Source of the DNA: Nephrocerus scutellatus
Lineage: Eukaryota > Arthropoda > Insecta > Diptera > Pipunculidae
Length of the DNA: 64,000 nt
Assembly (NCBI GenBank): GCA_947095585.1
Contig: OX352763.1
Coordinates: 67,135,067-67,199,066, forward strand
Direction of reading: 5' to 3'
The position numbers and the translations under genes were made by a program. The notes under the pieces are model-generated. The model searched no databases. It worked only from the letters and a program-made list of their open reading frames with translations, and was not told where the DNA came from. Below are positions 40,102 to 54,900 of the stretch, in pieces. Within the stretch, counting starts at the first letter, position 1, and the number at the start of each line of letters is the position of its first letter.

Positions 40102-41460
40102 GATTTCTTCCTATGGAATTTTTTGAATATGATCATTATTGTCTGGAATTTCTGGAACAAAGAAATTTCTCAAGCGATTCGCATGAAATTTGGAATGTAG
40201 GACTAAGATGTGACTATAAGATTTCTTCCTATGGAACTTCTGGAATATGATCATTATTGTCTGGAATTTCTGGAACAAAGCAATTTTTCAAGCGATTCGC
40301 ACGAAATTCGGAGTGTGTGACTAAGATGTGACTATAAGATTTTTTCCTATGGAACTTCTGGAATATGATCATTATTGTCTGGAATTTCTGGAACAAAGCA
40401 ATTTTTCAAGCGATTCGCACGAAATTTGGAATGTGTGACTAAGATGTGACTATAAGATTTCTTCCTACGGAACTTCTGGAATATGATCATTATTGACTGG
40501 AGTTTCTGGAACACAGCAATTTTTCCAGAGATTCGCACGAAATTCGGAATGTGTGACTAAGATGTGACTATAAGATTTCTTCCTATGGAACTTCTGGAAC
40601 ATGATCATTATTGTCTAGAATTTCTGGAACAAAGAAATTTCTCAAGCGTTTCGCATGAAATTTTGAATGTAGGAGTAAGATGTGACTATAAGATTTCTTC
40701 CTATGGAATTTCTGGAATATGATCATTATTGTCTGGAACAAAGCAATTTCTCAAGCGATTCGCATGAAATTTGGAATGTAGGACTAAGATGTGACTATAA
40801 GATTTCTTCCTATGGAACTTCTGGAATATGATCATTATTGTCTGGAATTTCTGGAACAAAGCAATTTTTCAAGCGATTCGCACGAAATTCGGAGTGTGTG
40901 ACTAAGATGTGACTATAAGATTTTTTCCTATGGAACTTCTGGAATATGATCATTATTGTCTGGAATTTCTGGAACAAAGCAATTTTTCAAGCGATTCGCA
41001 CAAAATTTGGAATGTGTGACTAAGATGTGACTATAAGATTTCTTCCTACGGAACTTCTGGAATATGATCATTATTGACTGGAGTTTCTGGAACACAGCAA
41101 TTTTTCCAGAGATTCGCACGAAATTCGGAATGTGTGACTAAGATGTGACTATAAGATTTCTTCCTATGGAACTTCTGGAACATGATCATTATTGTCTAGA
41201 ATTTCTGGAACAAAGAAATTTCTCAAGCGTTTCGCATGAAATTTTGAATGTAGGAGTAAGATGTGACTATAAGATTTCTTCCTATGGAATTTCTGGAATA
41301 TGATCATTATTGTCTGGAACAAAGCAATTTCTCAAGCGATTCGCATGAAATTTGGAATGTAGGACTAAGATGTGACTATAAGATTTCTTCCTATGGAATT
41401 TCTGGAATATGATCATTATTGTCTGGAACAAAGCAATTTCTCAAGCGATTCGCATGAAAT
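40060..41460. repeat. 581-bp tandem unit with successive 9-bp-loss monomers
   Basis: About 40,060-40,750 matches about 35,175-35,860. Part of it is then repeated in tandem at 581 bp (five monomers minus 9), with CCTACGGAAC, GGAACACAGC and TTTTTCCAGAG in both passes. The 9-bp-loss monomer occurs at 40731 and 41311 and again at 41421, only 110 bp (one 109-bp monomer plus 1 in the alignment) later. That last copy is a further single-monomer duplication. Confidence 0.78.
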
Positions 41461-44199
41461 TTGGAATGTAGGACTAAGATGTGACTATAAGATTTCTTCC
41501 TATGGAACTTCTGGAATATGATCATTATTGTCTGGAATTTCTGGAACAAAGCAATTTCTCAAGCGATTCGCATGAAATTTGGCATGTAGGACTAAGATGT
41601 GACTATAAGATTTCTTCCTATGGAACTTCTGGAATATGATTATTATTGTCTGGAATTTCTGGAACAAAGCAATTTCTCAAGCGATTCGCATGAAATTTGG
41701 AATGTAGGACTAAGATGTGACTATAAGATTTTTTCCTATGGAACTTCTGGAATATGATCAGTAATGTGTGGAATTTCTGGAACAAAGCAATTTCTCAAGC
41801 GATTCGCATGAAATTTTGAATGTAGGACTAAGATGTGACTATAAGATTTCTTCCTATGGAACTTCTGGAATATGATCTTAATTGTCTGGAATTTCTGGAA
41901 CAAAGCAATTTTTCAAGTGATTCGCACGAAATTCGGAATGTGTGACTAAGATGTGACTATAAGATTTCTTCCTATGGAACTTCTGGAATATGATCATTAT
42001 TGTCTGGAATTTCTGGAACAAAGCAATTTCTCAAGTGATTCGCATGAAATTTTGAATGTAGGACTAAGATGTGACTATAAGATTTCTTCCTATGGAACTT
42101 CTGGAATATGATCATTATTGTCTGGAATTTCTGGAACAAAGCAATTTTTCAAGCGATTCGCACGAAATTCGGAATGTGTGAATAAGATGTGACTATAAGA
42201 TTTCTTCCTATGGAATTTCTGGAATATGATCATTATTGTCTGGAATTTCTGGAACAAAGCAATTTCTCAAGCGATTCGCATGAAATTTGGAATGTAGGAC
42301 TAAGATGTGACTATAAGATTTCTTCCTATGGAACTTCTGGATTATGATCATTATTGTCTGGAATTTCTGAAACAAAGCAATTTTTCAAGTGATTCGCACG
42401 AAATTCGGAATGTGTGACTAAGATGTGACTATAAGATTTCTTCCTATGGAACTTCTGGAATATGATCATTATTGTCTGGAATTCCTGGAACAAAGCAATT
42501 TCTCAAGCGATTCGCATGAAATTTTGAATGTAGGACTAAGATGTGACTACAAGATTTCTTCCTATGGAACTTCTGGAATATGATCATTATTGTCTGGAAT
42601 TTCTGGAACAAAGCAATTTTTCAAGCGATTCGCACGAAATTCGGAATGTGTGAATAAGATGTGACTATAAGATTTCTTCCTATGGAATTTCTGGAATATG
42701 ATCATTATTGTCTGGAATTTCTGGAACAAAGCAATTTCTCAAGCGATTCGCATGAAATTTGGAATGTAGGACTAAGATGTGACTATAAGATTTCTTCCTA
42801 TGGAACTTCTGGATTATGATCATTATTGTCTGGAATTTCTGAAACAAAGATATTTTTTCAAGCGATAAGCACGTAATTCGGAATGTGTGACTAAGATGTG
42901 ACTATAAGATTTCTTCCTATGGAATTTCTTGAATATGATCATTATTGTCTGGAATTTCTGGAACAAAGCAATTTCTCAAGCGATTCGCATGAAATTTGGA
43001 ATGTAGGACTAAGATGTGATTGTAAGATTTCTTCCTATGGAACTTCTGGAATATGATCATTATTGTCTGGAATTTCTGAAACAAAGATATTTTTTCAAGC
43101 GATAAGCACGTAATTCGGAATGTGTGACTAAGATGTGACTATAAGATTTCTTCCTATGGAATTTCTTGAATATGATCATTATTGACTGGAATTTCTGGAA
43201 CAAAGCAATTTCTCAAGCGATTCGCATGCAATTTGGAATGTGTGACTAAGATGTGACTATAAGATTTCTTCCTATGGAATTTTTTGAATATGATCATTAT
43301 TGTCTGGAATTTCTGGAACAAAGCAATTTCTCAAGCGATTCGCATGAAATTTGGAATGTAGGACTAAGATGTGACTATAAGATTTCTTCCTATGGAACTT
43401 CTGGAATATGATCATTATTGTCTGGAATTTCTGGAACAAAGCAATTTTTCAAGCGATTCGCACGAAATTCGGAGTGTGTGACTAAGATGTGACTATAAGA
43501 TTTCTTCCTATGGAACTTCTGGGATATGATCATTATTGTCTGGAATTTCTGGAACAAAGCAATTTTTCAAGCGATTCGCACGAAATTTGGAATGTGTGAC
43601 TAAGATGTGACTATAAGATTTCTTCCTATGGAACGTCTGGAATATGATCATTATTGACTGGAGTTTCTGGAACACAGCAATTTTTCCAGCGATTCGCACG
43701 AAATTCGGAATGTGTGACTAAGATGTGACTATAAGATTTCTTCCTATGGAACTTCTGGAACATGATCATTATTGTGTAGAATTTCTGGAACAAAGCAATT
43801 TCTCAAGCGATTCGCATGAAATTTTGAATATAGGAGTAAGATGTGACTATAAGATTTCTTCCTATGGAATTTCTGGAATATGATCATTATTGTCTGGAAT
43901 TTCTGGAACAAAGCAATTTCTCAAGCGATTCGCATGAAATTTGGAATGTAGGACTAAGATGTGACTATAAGATTTCTTCCTATGGAACTTCTGGAATATG
44001 ATCATTATTGTCTGGAATTTCTGGAACAAAGCAATTTTTCAAGCGATTCGCACGAAATTCGGAATGTGTGACTAAGATGTGACTATAAGATTTCTTTCTA
44101 TGGAACTTCTGGAATATGATCATTATTGTCTGGAATTTCTGGAACAAAGCAATTTTTCAAGCGATTCGCACGAAATTCGGAATGTGTGAATAAGATGTG

Positions 44200-45380
44200 A
44201 CTATAAGATTTCTTCCTATGGAATTTCTGGAATATGATCATTATTGTCTGGAATTTCTGGAACAAAGCAATTTCTCAAGCGATTCGCATGAAATTTGGAA
44301 TGTAGGACTAAGATGTGACTATAAGTTTTCTTCATATGGAACTTCTGGATTATGATCATTATTGTCTGGAATTTCTGGAACAAAGCAATTGTTCAAGCGA
44401 TTAGCACGAAATTCGGAATGTGTGACTAAGATGTGACTATAAGTTTTCTTTCTATGGAACTTCTGGAATATGATCATTATTGTCTAGAATTTCTGGAACA
44501 AAGCAATTTTTCAAGCGATTCGCATGAAATTCGGAATATGATCAATTTCTGGAACAAAGCAATTTCTCAAGCGATTCGCATGAAATTTGGAATGTCTGAC
44601 TAAGATATGACTATAAGATTTCTTCCTATGGAACTTCTGGATTATGATCATTATTGTCTGGAATTTCTGGAACAAAGCAATTTTTTAAGCGATTCGCACG
44701 AAATTCGGAATGTGTGACTAAGATGTGACTATAAGATTTCTTTCTATAGAACTTCTGGAATATGATCATTATTGTCTGGAATTTCTGGAACAAAGCAATT
44801 TTTCAAGCGATTCGCACGAAATTCGGAATGTGTGAATAAGATGTGACTATAAGATTTCTTCCTATGGAATTTCTGGAATATGATCATTATTGTCTGGAAT
44901 TTCTGGAACAAAGCAATTTCTCAAGCGATTCGCATGAAATTTGGAATGTAGGACTAAGATGTGACTATAAGTTTTCTTCATATGGAACTTCTGGATTATG
45001 ATCATTATTGTCTGGAATTTCTGGAACAAAGCAATTGTTCAAGCGATTAGCACGAAATTCGGAATGTGTGACTAAGATGTGACTATAAGTTTTCTTTCTA
45101 TGGAACTTCTGGAATATGATCATTATTGTCTAGAATTTCTGGAACAAAGTAATTTTTCAAGCGATTCGCATGAAATTCGGAATATGATCAATTTCTGGAA
45201 CAAAGCAATTTCTCAAGCGATTCGCATGAAATTTGGAATGTCTGACTAAGATATGACTATAAGATTTCTTCCTATGGAACTTCTGGATTATGATCATTAT
45301 TGTCTGGAATTTCTGGAACAAAGCAATTTTTTAAGCGATTCGCACGAAATTCGGAATGTGTGACTAAGATGTGACTATAA
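44200..45380. repeat. Tandem duplication of a 646-bp unit carrying a double junction
   Basis: Two passes 646 bp apart share ATTCGGAATATGATCA followed by ATTTCTGGAAC (junctions near 44537/44544 and 45183/45190). The first junction jumps from GGAAT at monomer position 91-95 to the GGAATATGATCA at 23-34. The second skips 12 bp to ATTTCTGG. Together they remove 62 bp, and 6 x 118 minus 62 gives 646. Visible differences are CTATAGAAC against CTATGGAATT at the following monomer, and AAAGCAATT against AAAGTAATT. Confidence 0.85.
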
Positions 45381-47759
45381 GATTTCTTTCTATGGAATTT
45401 CTGGAATATGATCATTATTGTCTGGAATTTCTGGAACAAAGCAATTTCTCAAGCAATTCGCATGAAATTTGGAATGTAGGACTAAGATGTGACTATAAGA
45501 TTTCTTCCTATGGAACTTCTGGATTATGATCATTATTGTCTGGAATTTCTGGAACAAAGCAATTGTTCAAGCGATTCGCACGAAATTCGGAATGTGTGAC
45601 TAAGATGTGACTATAAGTTTTCTTTCTATGGAACTTCTGGAATATGATCATTATTGTCTAGAATTTCTGGAACAAAGCAATTTTTCAAGCGATTCGCATG
45701 AAATTCGGAATGTCTGACTAAAATATGACTATAAGATTTCTTCCTATGGAACTTCTGGAATATGATCATTATTGTCTGGAGTTTCTGGAACAAAGCAATT
45801 TTTCAAGCGATTCGCACGAAATTGGGAATGTAGGAGTAAGATGTGACTATAAGATTTCTTCCTATGGAATTTCTGGAATATGATCATTATTGTCTGGAAT
45901 TTCTGGAACAAAGCAATTTTTCAAGCGATTCGCACGAAATTCGGAATGTGTGACTAAGATGTGACTATAAGATTTCTTCCTATGGAACTTCTGGAATATG
46001 ATAATTATTGTCTGGAATTTCTGGAACAAAGCAATTTTTTAAGCGATTCGCACGAAATTCGGAATGTGTGAATAAGATGTGACTATAAGATTTCTTCCTA
46101 TGGAATTTCTGGAATATGATCATTATTGTCTGGAATTTCTGGAACAAAGCAATTTCTCAAGCGATTCGCATGAAATTTGGAATGTCTGACTAAGATATGA
46201 CTATAAGATTTCTTCCTATGGAACTTCTGGATTATGATCATTATTGTCTGGAATTTCTGGAACAAAGCAATTTTTCAAGCGATTCGCACGAAATTCGGAA
46301 TGTGTGACTAAGATGTGACTATAAGATTTCTTTCTATAGAACTTCTGGAATATGATCATTATTGTCTGTAATTTCTGGAACAAAGCAATTTCTCAAGCGA
46401 TTCGCATGAAATTCGGAATGTCTGACTAAGATATGACCATAAGATTTCTTCCTATGGAACTTCTGGAATATGATGATTATTGTCTGGAGTTTCTGGAACA
46501 AAGCAATTTTTCAAGCGATTCGCACGAAATTGGGAATGTGTGACTAAGATGTGACTATAAGATTTCTTCCTATGGAACTTCTGGAATATGATAATTATTG
46601 TCTGGAATTTCTGGAACAAAGCAATTTTTCAAGCGATTCGCACGAAATTCGGAATGTGTGAATAAGATGTGACTATAAGATTTCTTCCTATGGAATTTCT
46701 GGAATATGATCATTATTGTCTGGAATTTCTGGAACAAAGCAATTTCTCAAGCGATTCGCATGAAATTTGGAATGTAGGACTAAGATGTGACTATAAGATT
46801 TCTTTCTATGGAACTTCTGGAATATGATCATTATTGTCTGGAATTTCTGGAACAAAGCAATTTTTCAAGCGATTCGCACGAAATTCGGAATGTGTGACTA
46901 AGATGTGACTATAAGATTTCTTTCTATGGAACTTCTGGAATATGATCATTATTGTCTGGAATTTCTGGAACAAAGCAATTTTTCAAGCGATTCGCACGAA
47001 ATTCGGAGTGTGTGACTAAGATGTGACTATAAGATTTCTTCCTATGGAACTTCTGGAATATGATCATTATTGTCTGGAATTTCTGGAACAAAGCAATTTC
47101 TCAAGCGATTCGCATGAAATTTTGAATGTAGGACTAAGATGTGACTATAAGATTTCTTCCTATGGAACTTCTGGAATATGATCTTAATTGTCTGGAATTT
47201 CTGGAACAAAGCAATTTTTCAAGTGATTCGCACGAAATTCGGAATGTGTGACTAAGATGTGACTAAAAGATTTCTTCCTATGGAACTTCTGAAATATGAT
47301 CATTATTGTCTGGAATTTCTGGAACAAAGCAATTTCTCAAGCGTTTCGCATGAAATTTTGAATGTAGGACTAAGATGTGACTATAAGATTTCTTCCTATG
47401 GAACTTCTGGAATATGATCATTATTGTCTGGAATTTCTGGAACAAAGCAATTTTTCAAGCGATTCGCACGAAATTCGGAATGTGTGACTAAGATGTGACT
47501 ATAAGATTTCTTCCTATGGAACTTCTGGAATATGATAATTATTGTCTGGAATTTCTGGAACAAAGCAATTTTTCAAGCGATTCGCACGAAATTCGGAATG
47601 TGTGAATAAGATGTGACTATAAGATTTCTTCCTATGGAATTTCTGGAATATGATCATTATTGTCTGGAATTTCTGGGACAAAGCAATTTCTCAAGCGATT
47701 CGCATGAAATTTGGAATGTAGGACTAAGATGTGACTATAAGATTTCTTCCTATGGAACT

Positions 47760-49289
47760 TCTGGATTATGATCATTATTGTCTAGAATTTCTGGAACAAA
47801 GCAATTTTTCAAGCGATTCGCATGAAATTCGGAATGTCTGACTAAGATATGACTATAAGATTTCTTCCTATGGAACTTCTGGAATATGATCATTATTGTC
47901 TGGAGTTTCTGGAACAAAGCAATTTCTCGAGCGATTCGCATGAAATTTTGAATGTAGGACTAAGATGTGACTATAAGATTTCTTCCTATGGAACTTCTGG
48001 AATATGATCATTATTGTCTGGAATTTCTGGAACAAAGCAATTTCTCAAGCGATTCGCACGAAATTCGGAATGTGTGACTAAGATGTGACTATAAGATTTC
48101 TTCCTATGGAACTTCTGGAATATGATAATTATTGTCTGGAATTTCTGGAACAAAGCAATTTTTCAAGCGATTCGCACGAAATTCGGAATGTGTGAATAAG
48201 ATGTGATTATAAGATTTCTTCCTATGGAATTTCTGGAATATGATCATTATTGTCTGGAATTTCTGGAACAAAGCAATTTCTCAAGCGATTCGCATGAAAT
48301 TTGGAATGTAGGACTAAGATGTGACTATAAGATTTCTTCCTATGGAACTTCTGGAATATGATAATTATTGTCTGGAATTTCTGGAACAAAGCAATTTTTC
48401 AAGCAATTCGCACGAAATTCGGAATGTGTGAATAAGATGTGACTATAAGATTTCTTCCTATGGAATTTCTGGAATATGATCATTATTGTCTGGAATTTCT
48501 GGAACAAAGCAATTTCTCAAGCGATTCGCATGAAATTTGGAATGTAGGACTAAGATGTGACTATAAGATTTCTTCCTATGGAACTTCTGGATTATGATCA
48601 TTATTGTCTGGAATTTCTGGAACAAAGCAATTGTTCAAGCGATTTGCACGAAATTCGGAATGTGTGACTAAGATGTGACTATAAGTTTTCTTTCTATGGA
48701 ACTTCTGGAATATGATCATTATTGTTTAGAATTTCTGGAACAAAGCAATTTTTCAAGCGATTCGCATGAAATTCGGAATGTCTGACTAAGATATGACTAT
48801 AAGATTTCTTCCTATGGAACTTCTGGAATATGATCATTATTGTCTGGAGTTTCTGGAACAAAGCAATTTCTCGAGCGATTCGCATGAAATTTTGAATGTA
48901 GGACTAAGATGTGACTATAAGATTTCTTCCTATGGAACTTCTGGAATATGATCATTATTGTCTGGAATTTCTGGAACAAAGCAATTTTTCAAGCGATTCG
49001 CACGAAATTCGGAATGTGTGACTAAGATGTGACTATAAGATTTCTTCCTATGGAACTTCTGGAATATAAAAATTATTGTCTGGAATTTCTGGAACAAAGC
49101 AATTTTTCAAGCGATTCGCACGAAATTCGGAATGTGTGAATAAGATGTGATTATAAGATTTCTTCCTATGGAATTTCTGGAATATGATCATTATTGTCTG
49201 GAATTTCTGGAACAAAGCAATTTCTCAAGCGATTCGCATGAAATTTGGAATGTAGGACTAAGATGTGACTATAAGATTTCTTCCTATGG
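47760..49289. repeat. 8-monomer (944-bp offset) duplication
   Basis: About 47,760-48,345 matches about 48,704-49,289. Shared marks include CTCGAGCGATTCG, GTGTGAATAAG and GATGTGATTATAAG (48205 and 49149). Differences include AATATGATAATT against AATATAAAAATT near 49,068. The 118-bp phase is kept. Confidence 0.72.
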
Positions 49290-50409
49290 AACTTCTGGAT
49301 TATGATCATTATTGTCGGGAATTTCTGGAACAAAGCAATTGTTCAAGCGATTCGCACGAAATTCGGAATGTGTGACTAAGATGTGACTATAAGTTTTCTT
49401 TCTATGGAACTTCTGGAATATGATCATTATTGTCTAGAATTTCTGGAACAAAGCAATTTTTCAAGCGATTCGCATGAAATTCGGAATGTCTGACTAAGAT
49501 ATGACTATAAGATTTCTTCCTATGGAACTTCTGGAATATGATCATTATTGTCTGGAGTTTCTGGAACAAAGGAATTTTTCAAGCGATTCGAACGAAATTG
49601 GGAATGTAGGAGTAAGATGTGACTATAAGATTTCTTCCTATGGAATTTCTGGAATATGATCATTATTGTCTGGAATTTCTGGAACAAAGCAATTTTTCAA
49701 GCGATTCGCATGAAATTCGGAATGTGTGACTAAGATGTGACTATAAGATTTCTTCCTATGGAACTTCTGGAATATGATAATTATTGTCTGGAATTTCTGG
49801 AACAAAGCAATTTTTCAAGCGATTCGCACGAAATTCGGAATGTGTGAATAAGATGTGACTATAAGATTTCTTCCTATGGAATTTCTGGAATATGATCATT
49901 ATTGTCTGGAATTTCTGGAACAAAGCAATTTCTCAAGCGATTCGCATGAAATTCGGAATGTGTGACTAAGATGTGACTATATGATTTCTTCCTATGGAAC
50001 TTCTGGAATATGATCATTATTGTCTGGAATTTCTGGAACAAAGCAATTTCTCAAGCGATTCGCATGAAATTTTGAATGTGTGACTAAGATGTGACTATAA
50101 GATTTCTTCCTATGGAACTTCTGGAATATGATAATTATTGTCTGGAATTTCTGGAACAAAGCAATTTTTCAAGCGATTCGCACGAAATTCGGAATGTGTG
50201 AATAAGATGTGACTATAAGATTTCTTCCTATGGAATTTCTGGAATATGATCATTATTGTCTGGAATTTCTGGAACAAAGCAATTTCTCAAGCGATTCGCA
50301 TGAAATTCGGAATGTGTGACTAAGATGTGACTATAAGATTTCTTCCTATGGAACTTCTGGAATATGATCATTATTGTCTGGAATTTCTGGAACAAAGCAA
50401 TTTTTCAAG

Positions 50410-51230
50410 CGATTCGCACGAAATTCGGAATAAGTGACTAAGATGTGACTATAAGATTTCTTCCTATGGAACTTCTGGAATATGATAATTATTGTCTGGA
50501 ATTTCTGGAACAAAGCAATTTTTCAAGCGATTCGCACGAAATTCGGAATGTGTGAATAAGATGTGATTATAAGATTTCTTCCTATGGAATTTCTGGAATA
50601 TGATCATTATTGTCTGGAATTTCTGGAACAAAGCAATTTCTCAAGCGATTCGCATGAAATTTGGAATGTAGGACTAAGATGTGACTATAAGATTTCTTCC
50701 TATGGAACTTCTGGAATATGATAATTATTGTCTGGAATTTCTGGAACAAAGCAATTTTTCAAGCAATTCGCACGAAATTCGGAATGTGTGAATAAGATGT
50801 GACTATAAGATTTCTTCCTATGGAATTTCTGGAATATGATCATTATTGTCTGGAATTTCTGGAACAAAGCAATTTCTCAAGCGATTCGCATGAAATTTGG
50901 AATGTAGGACTAAGATGTGACTATAAGATTTCTTCCTATGGAACTTCTGGATTATGATCATTATTGTCTGGAATTTCTGGAACAAAGCAATTGTTCAAGC
51001 GATTCGCACGAAATTCGGAATGTGTGACTAAGATGTGACTATAAGTTTTCTTTCTATGGAACTTCTGGAATATGATCATTATTGTCTAGAATTTCTGGAA
51101 CAAAGCAATTTTTCAAGCGATTCGCATGAAATTCGGAATGTCTGACTAAGATATGACTATAAGTTTCTTCCTATGGAACTTCTGGAATATGATCATTATT
51201 GTCTGGAGTTTCTGGAACAAAGCAATTTCT
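50410..51230. repeat. Copy of about 48,050-48,870 at offset 2,360 bp (20 monomers)
   Basis: GATGTGATTATAAG (48205 and 50565) and CAAGCAATTCGCACG (AAGCAATTCG at 48401 and 50761) keep an exact 2,360-bp offset. Differences are GCGATTTGCACG against GCGATTCGCACG near 48,640, GTTTAG against GTCTAG, and a 1-bp deletion in AAGTTTCTTCC near 51,163. Confidence 0.78.
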
Positions 51231-51959
51231 CAAGCGATTCGCATGAAATTTTGAATGTAGGACTAAGATGTGACTATAAGATTTCTTCCTATGGAACTTC
51301 TGGAATATGATCATTATTGTCTGGAATTTCTGGAACAAAGCAATTTTTCAAGCGATTCGCACGAAATTCGGAATGTGTGACTAAGATGTGACTATAAGAT
51401 TTCTTCCTATGGAACTTCTGGAATATGATAATTATTGTCTGGAATTTCTGGAACAAAGCAATTTTTCAAGCGATTCGCATGAAATTTTGAATGTAGGACT
51501 AAGATGTGACTATAAGATTTCTTCCTATGGAACTTCTGGAATATGATAATTATTGTCGGGAATTTCTGGAACAAAGCAATTGTTCAAGCGATTCGCACGA
51601 AATTCGGAATGTGTGACTAAGATGTGACTATAAGTTTTCTTTCTATGGAACTTCTGGAATATGATCATTATTGTCTAGAATTTCTGGAACAAAGCAATTT
51701 TTCAAGCGATTCGCATGAAATTCGGAATGTCTGACTAAGATATGACTATAAGATTTCTTCCTATGGAACTTCTGGAATATGATCATTATTGTCTGGAGTT
51801 TCTGGAACAAAGCAATTTTTCAAGCGATTCGCACGAAATTGGGAATGTAGGAGTAAGATGTGACTATAAGATTTCTTCCTATGGAATTTCTGGAATATGA
51901 TCATTATTGTCTGGAATTTCTGGAACAAAGCAATTTTTCAAGCGATTCGCATGAAATTC

Positions 51960-54900
51960 GGAATGTGTGACTAAGATGTGACTATAAGATTTCTTCCTAC
52001 GGAACTTCTGGAATATGATAATTATTGTCTGGAATTTCTGGAACAAAGCAATTTTTCAAGCGATTCGCACGAAATTCGGAATGTGTGAATAAGATGTGAC
52101 TATAAGATTTCTTCCTATGGAATTTCTGGAATATGATCATTATTGTCTGGAATTTCTGGAACAAAGCAATTTCTCAAGCGATTCGCATGAAATTCGGAAT
52201 GTGTGACTAAGATGTGACTATAAGATTTCTTCCTATGGAACTTCTGGAATATGATCATTATTGTCTGGAATTTCTGGAACAAAGCAATTTCTCAAGCGAT
52301 TCGCATGAAATTTTGAATGTAGGACTAAGATGTGACTATAAGATTTCTTCCTATGGAACTTCTGGAATATGATCATTATTGTCTGGAATTTCTGGAACAA
52401 AGCAATTTTTCAAGCGATTCGCACGAAATTCGGAATGTGTGACTAAGATGTGACTATAAGATTTCTTCCTATGGAACTTCTGGAATATGTTAATTATTGT
52501 CTGGAATTTCTGGAACAAAGCAATTTTTCAAGCGATTCGCACGAAATTCGGAATGTGTGAATAAGATGTGACTATAAGATTTCTTCCTATGGAATTTCTG
52601 GAATATGATCATTATTGTCTGGAATTTCTGGAACAAAGCAATTTTTCAAGCGATTCGCATGAAATTCGGAATGTCTGACTAAGATATGACTATAAGATTT
52701 CTTCCTATGGAACTTCTGGAATATGATCATTATTGTCTGGAATTTCTGGAACAAAGAAATTTTTCAAGCGATTCGCACGAAATTCGGAATGTAGGAGTAA
52801 GATGTGACTATAAGATTTCTTCCTATGGAATTTCTGGAATATGATCATTATTGTCTGGAATTTCTGGAACAAAGCAATTTTTCAAGCGATTCGCACGAAA
52901 TTCGGAATGTGTGAATAAGATGTGATTATAAGATTTCTTCCTATGGAATTTCTGGAATATGATCATTATTGTCTGGAATTTCTGGAACAAAGCAATTTCT
53001 CCAGCGATTCGCATGAAATTTTGAATGTAGGACTAAGATGTGACTATAAGATTTCTTCCTATGGAACTTCTGGAATATGATAATTATTGTCGGGAATTTC
53101 TGGCTCAAAGCAATTGTTCAAGCGATTCGCACGAAATTCGGAATGTGTGACTAAGATGTGACTATAAGTTTTCTTTCTATGGAACTTCTGGAATATGATC
53201 ATTATTGTCTAAAATTTCTGGAACAAAGCAATTTTTCAAGCGATTCGCATGAAATTCGGAATGTCTGACTAAGATATGACTATAAGATTTCTTCCTATGG
53301 AACTTCTGGAATATGATCATTATTGTCTGGAGTTTCTGGAACAAAGCAATTTTTCAAGCGATTCGCACGAAATTGGGAATGTAGGAGTAAGATGTGACTA
53401 TAAGATTTCTTCCTATGGAATTTCTGGAATATGATCATTATTGTCTGGAATTTCTGGAGCAAAGCAATTTTTCAAGCGATTCGCATGAAATTCGGAATGT
53501 GTGACTAAGATGTGACTATAAGATTTCTTCCTATGGAACTTCTGGAATATGATAATTATTGTCTGGAATTTCTGGAACAAAGCAATTTTTCAAGCGATTC
53601 GCACGAAATTCGGAATGTGTGAATAAGATGTGACTATAAGATTTCTTCCTATGGAATTTCTGGAATATGATCATTATTGTCTGGAATTTCTGGAACAAAG
53701 CAATTTCTCAAGCGATTCGCATGAAATTCGGAATGTGTGACTAAGATGTGACTATAAGATTTCTTCCTATGGAACTTCTGGAATATGATCATTATTGTCT
53801 GGAATTTCTGGAACAAAGCAATTTCTCAAGCGATTCGCATGAAATTTTGAATGTAGGACTAAGATGTGACTATAAGATTTCTTCCTATGGAACTTCTGGA
53901 ATATGATCATTATTGTCTGGAATTTCTGGAACAAAGCAATTTTTCAAGCGATTCGCACGAAATTCGGAATGTGTGACTAAGATGTGACTATAAGATTTCT
54001 TCCTATGGAACTTCTGGAATATGATAATTATTGTCTGGAATTTCTGGAACAAAGCAATTTTTCAAGCGATTCGCACGAAATTCGGAATGTGTGAATAAGA
54101 TGTGACTATAAGATTTCTTCCTATGGAATTTCTGGAATATGATCATTATTGTCTGGAATTTCTGGAACAAAGCAATTTTTCAAGCGATTCGCATGAAATT
54201 CGGAATGTCTGACTAAGATATGACTATAAGATTTCTTCCTATGGAACTTCTGGAATATGATCATTATTGTCTGGAGTTTCTGGAACAAAGCAATTTTTCA
54301 AGCGATTCGCACGAAATTGGGAATGTAGGAGTAAGATGTGACTATAAGATTTCTTCCTATGGAATTTCTGGAATATGATCATTATTGTCTGGAATTTCTG
54401 GAACAAAGAAATTTTTCAAGCGATTCGCACGAAATTCGGAATGTGTGACTAAGATGTGACTATAAGATTTCTTCCTATGGAACTTCTGGAATATGATAAT
54501 TATTGTCTGGAATTTCTGGAACAAAGCAATTTTTCAAGCGATTCGCACGAAATTCGGAATGTGTGAATAAGATGTGACTATAAGATTTCTTCCTATGGAA
54601 TTTCTGGAATATGATCATTATTGTCTGGAATTTCTGGAACAAAGCAATTTCTCAAGCGATTCGCATGAAATTTGGAATGTAGGACTAAGATGTGACTATA
54701 AGATTTCTTCCTATGGAACTTCTGGAATATGATCATTATTGTCTGGAATTTCTGGAACAAAGCAATTTTTCAAGCGATTCGCACGAAATTCGGATTGTGT
54801 GACTAAGATGTGACTATAAGATTTCTTTCTATGGAACTTCTGGAATATGATCATTATTGTCTGGAATTTCTGGAACAAAGCAATTTTTCAAGCGATTCGC

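Larger units (their letters stand above)
21700..44090. repeat. Array segment 3: family with class C and truncated monomers
   Basis: Class C monomers, GATTGTAAG variants and repeated truncation scars (losses of 58, 27, 16, 9 and 62 bp) are confined to this region or nearly so. The ATATGAC with GTCTGAC monomer begins here and continues rightward. Higher-order blocks of 1,358, 474, 590, 2,598 and 3,711 bp offset are nested. Both edges are approximate. No gene is present. Confidence 0.8.
44090..51960. repeat. Array segment 4: family with TTGTTCAAG, GATAATT and ATATGAC marks
   Basis: Monomers with CAATTGTTCAAGCG, GACTATAAGTTTTCTTTC, GTCTAGAATTTC and TCTGACTAAGATATGAC recur in that order. A GAATATGATAATTATTG variant, which destroys the ATGATCAT palindrome, becomes common from about 46,000. 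Block copies are seen at offsets of 646, 944 and 2,360 bp. The boundaries are approximate. No gene is present. Confidence 0.75.
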
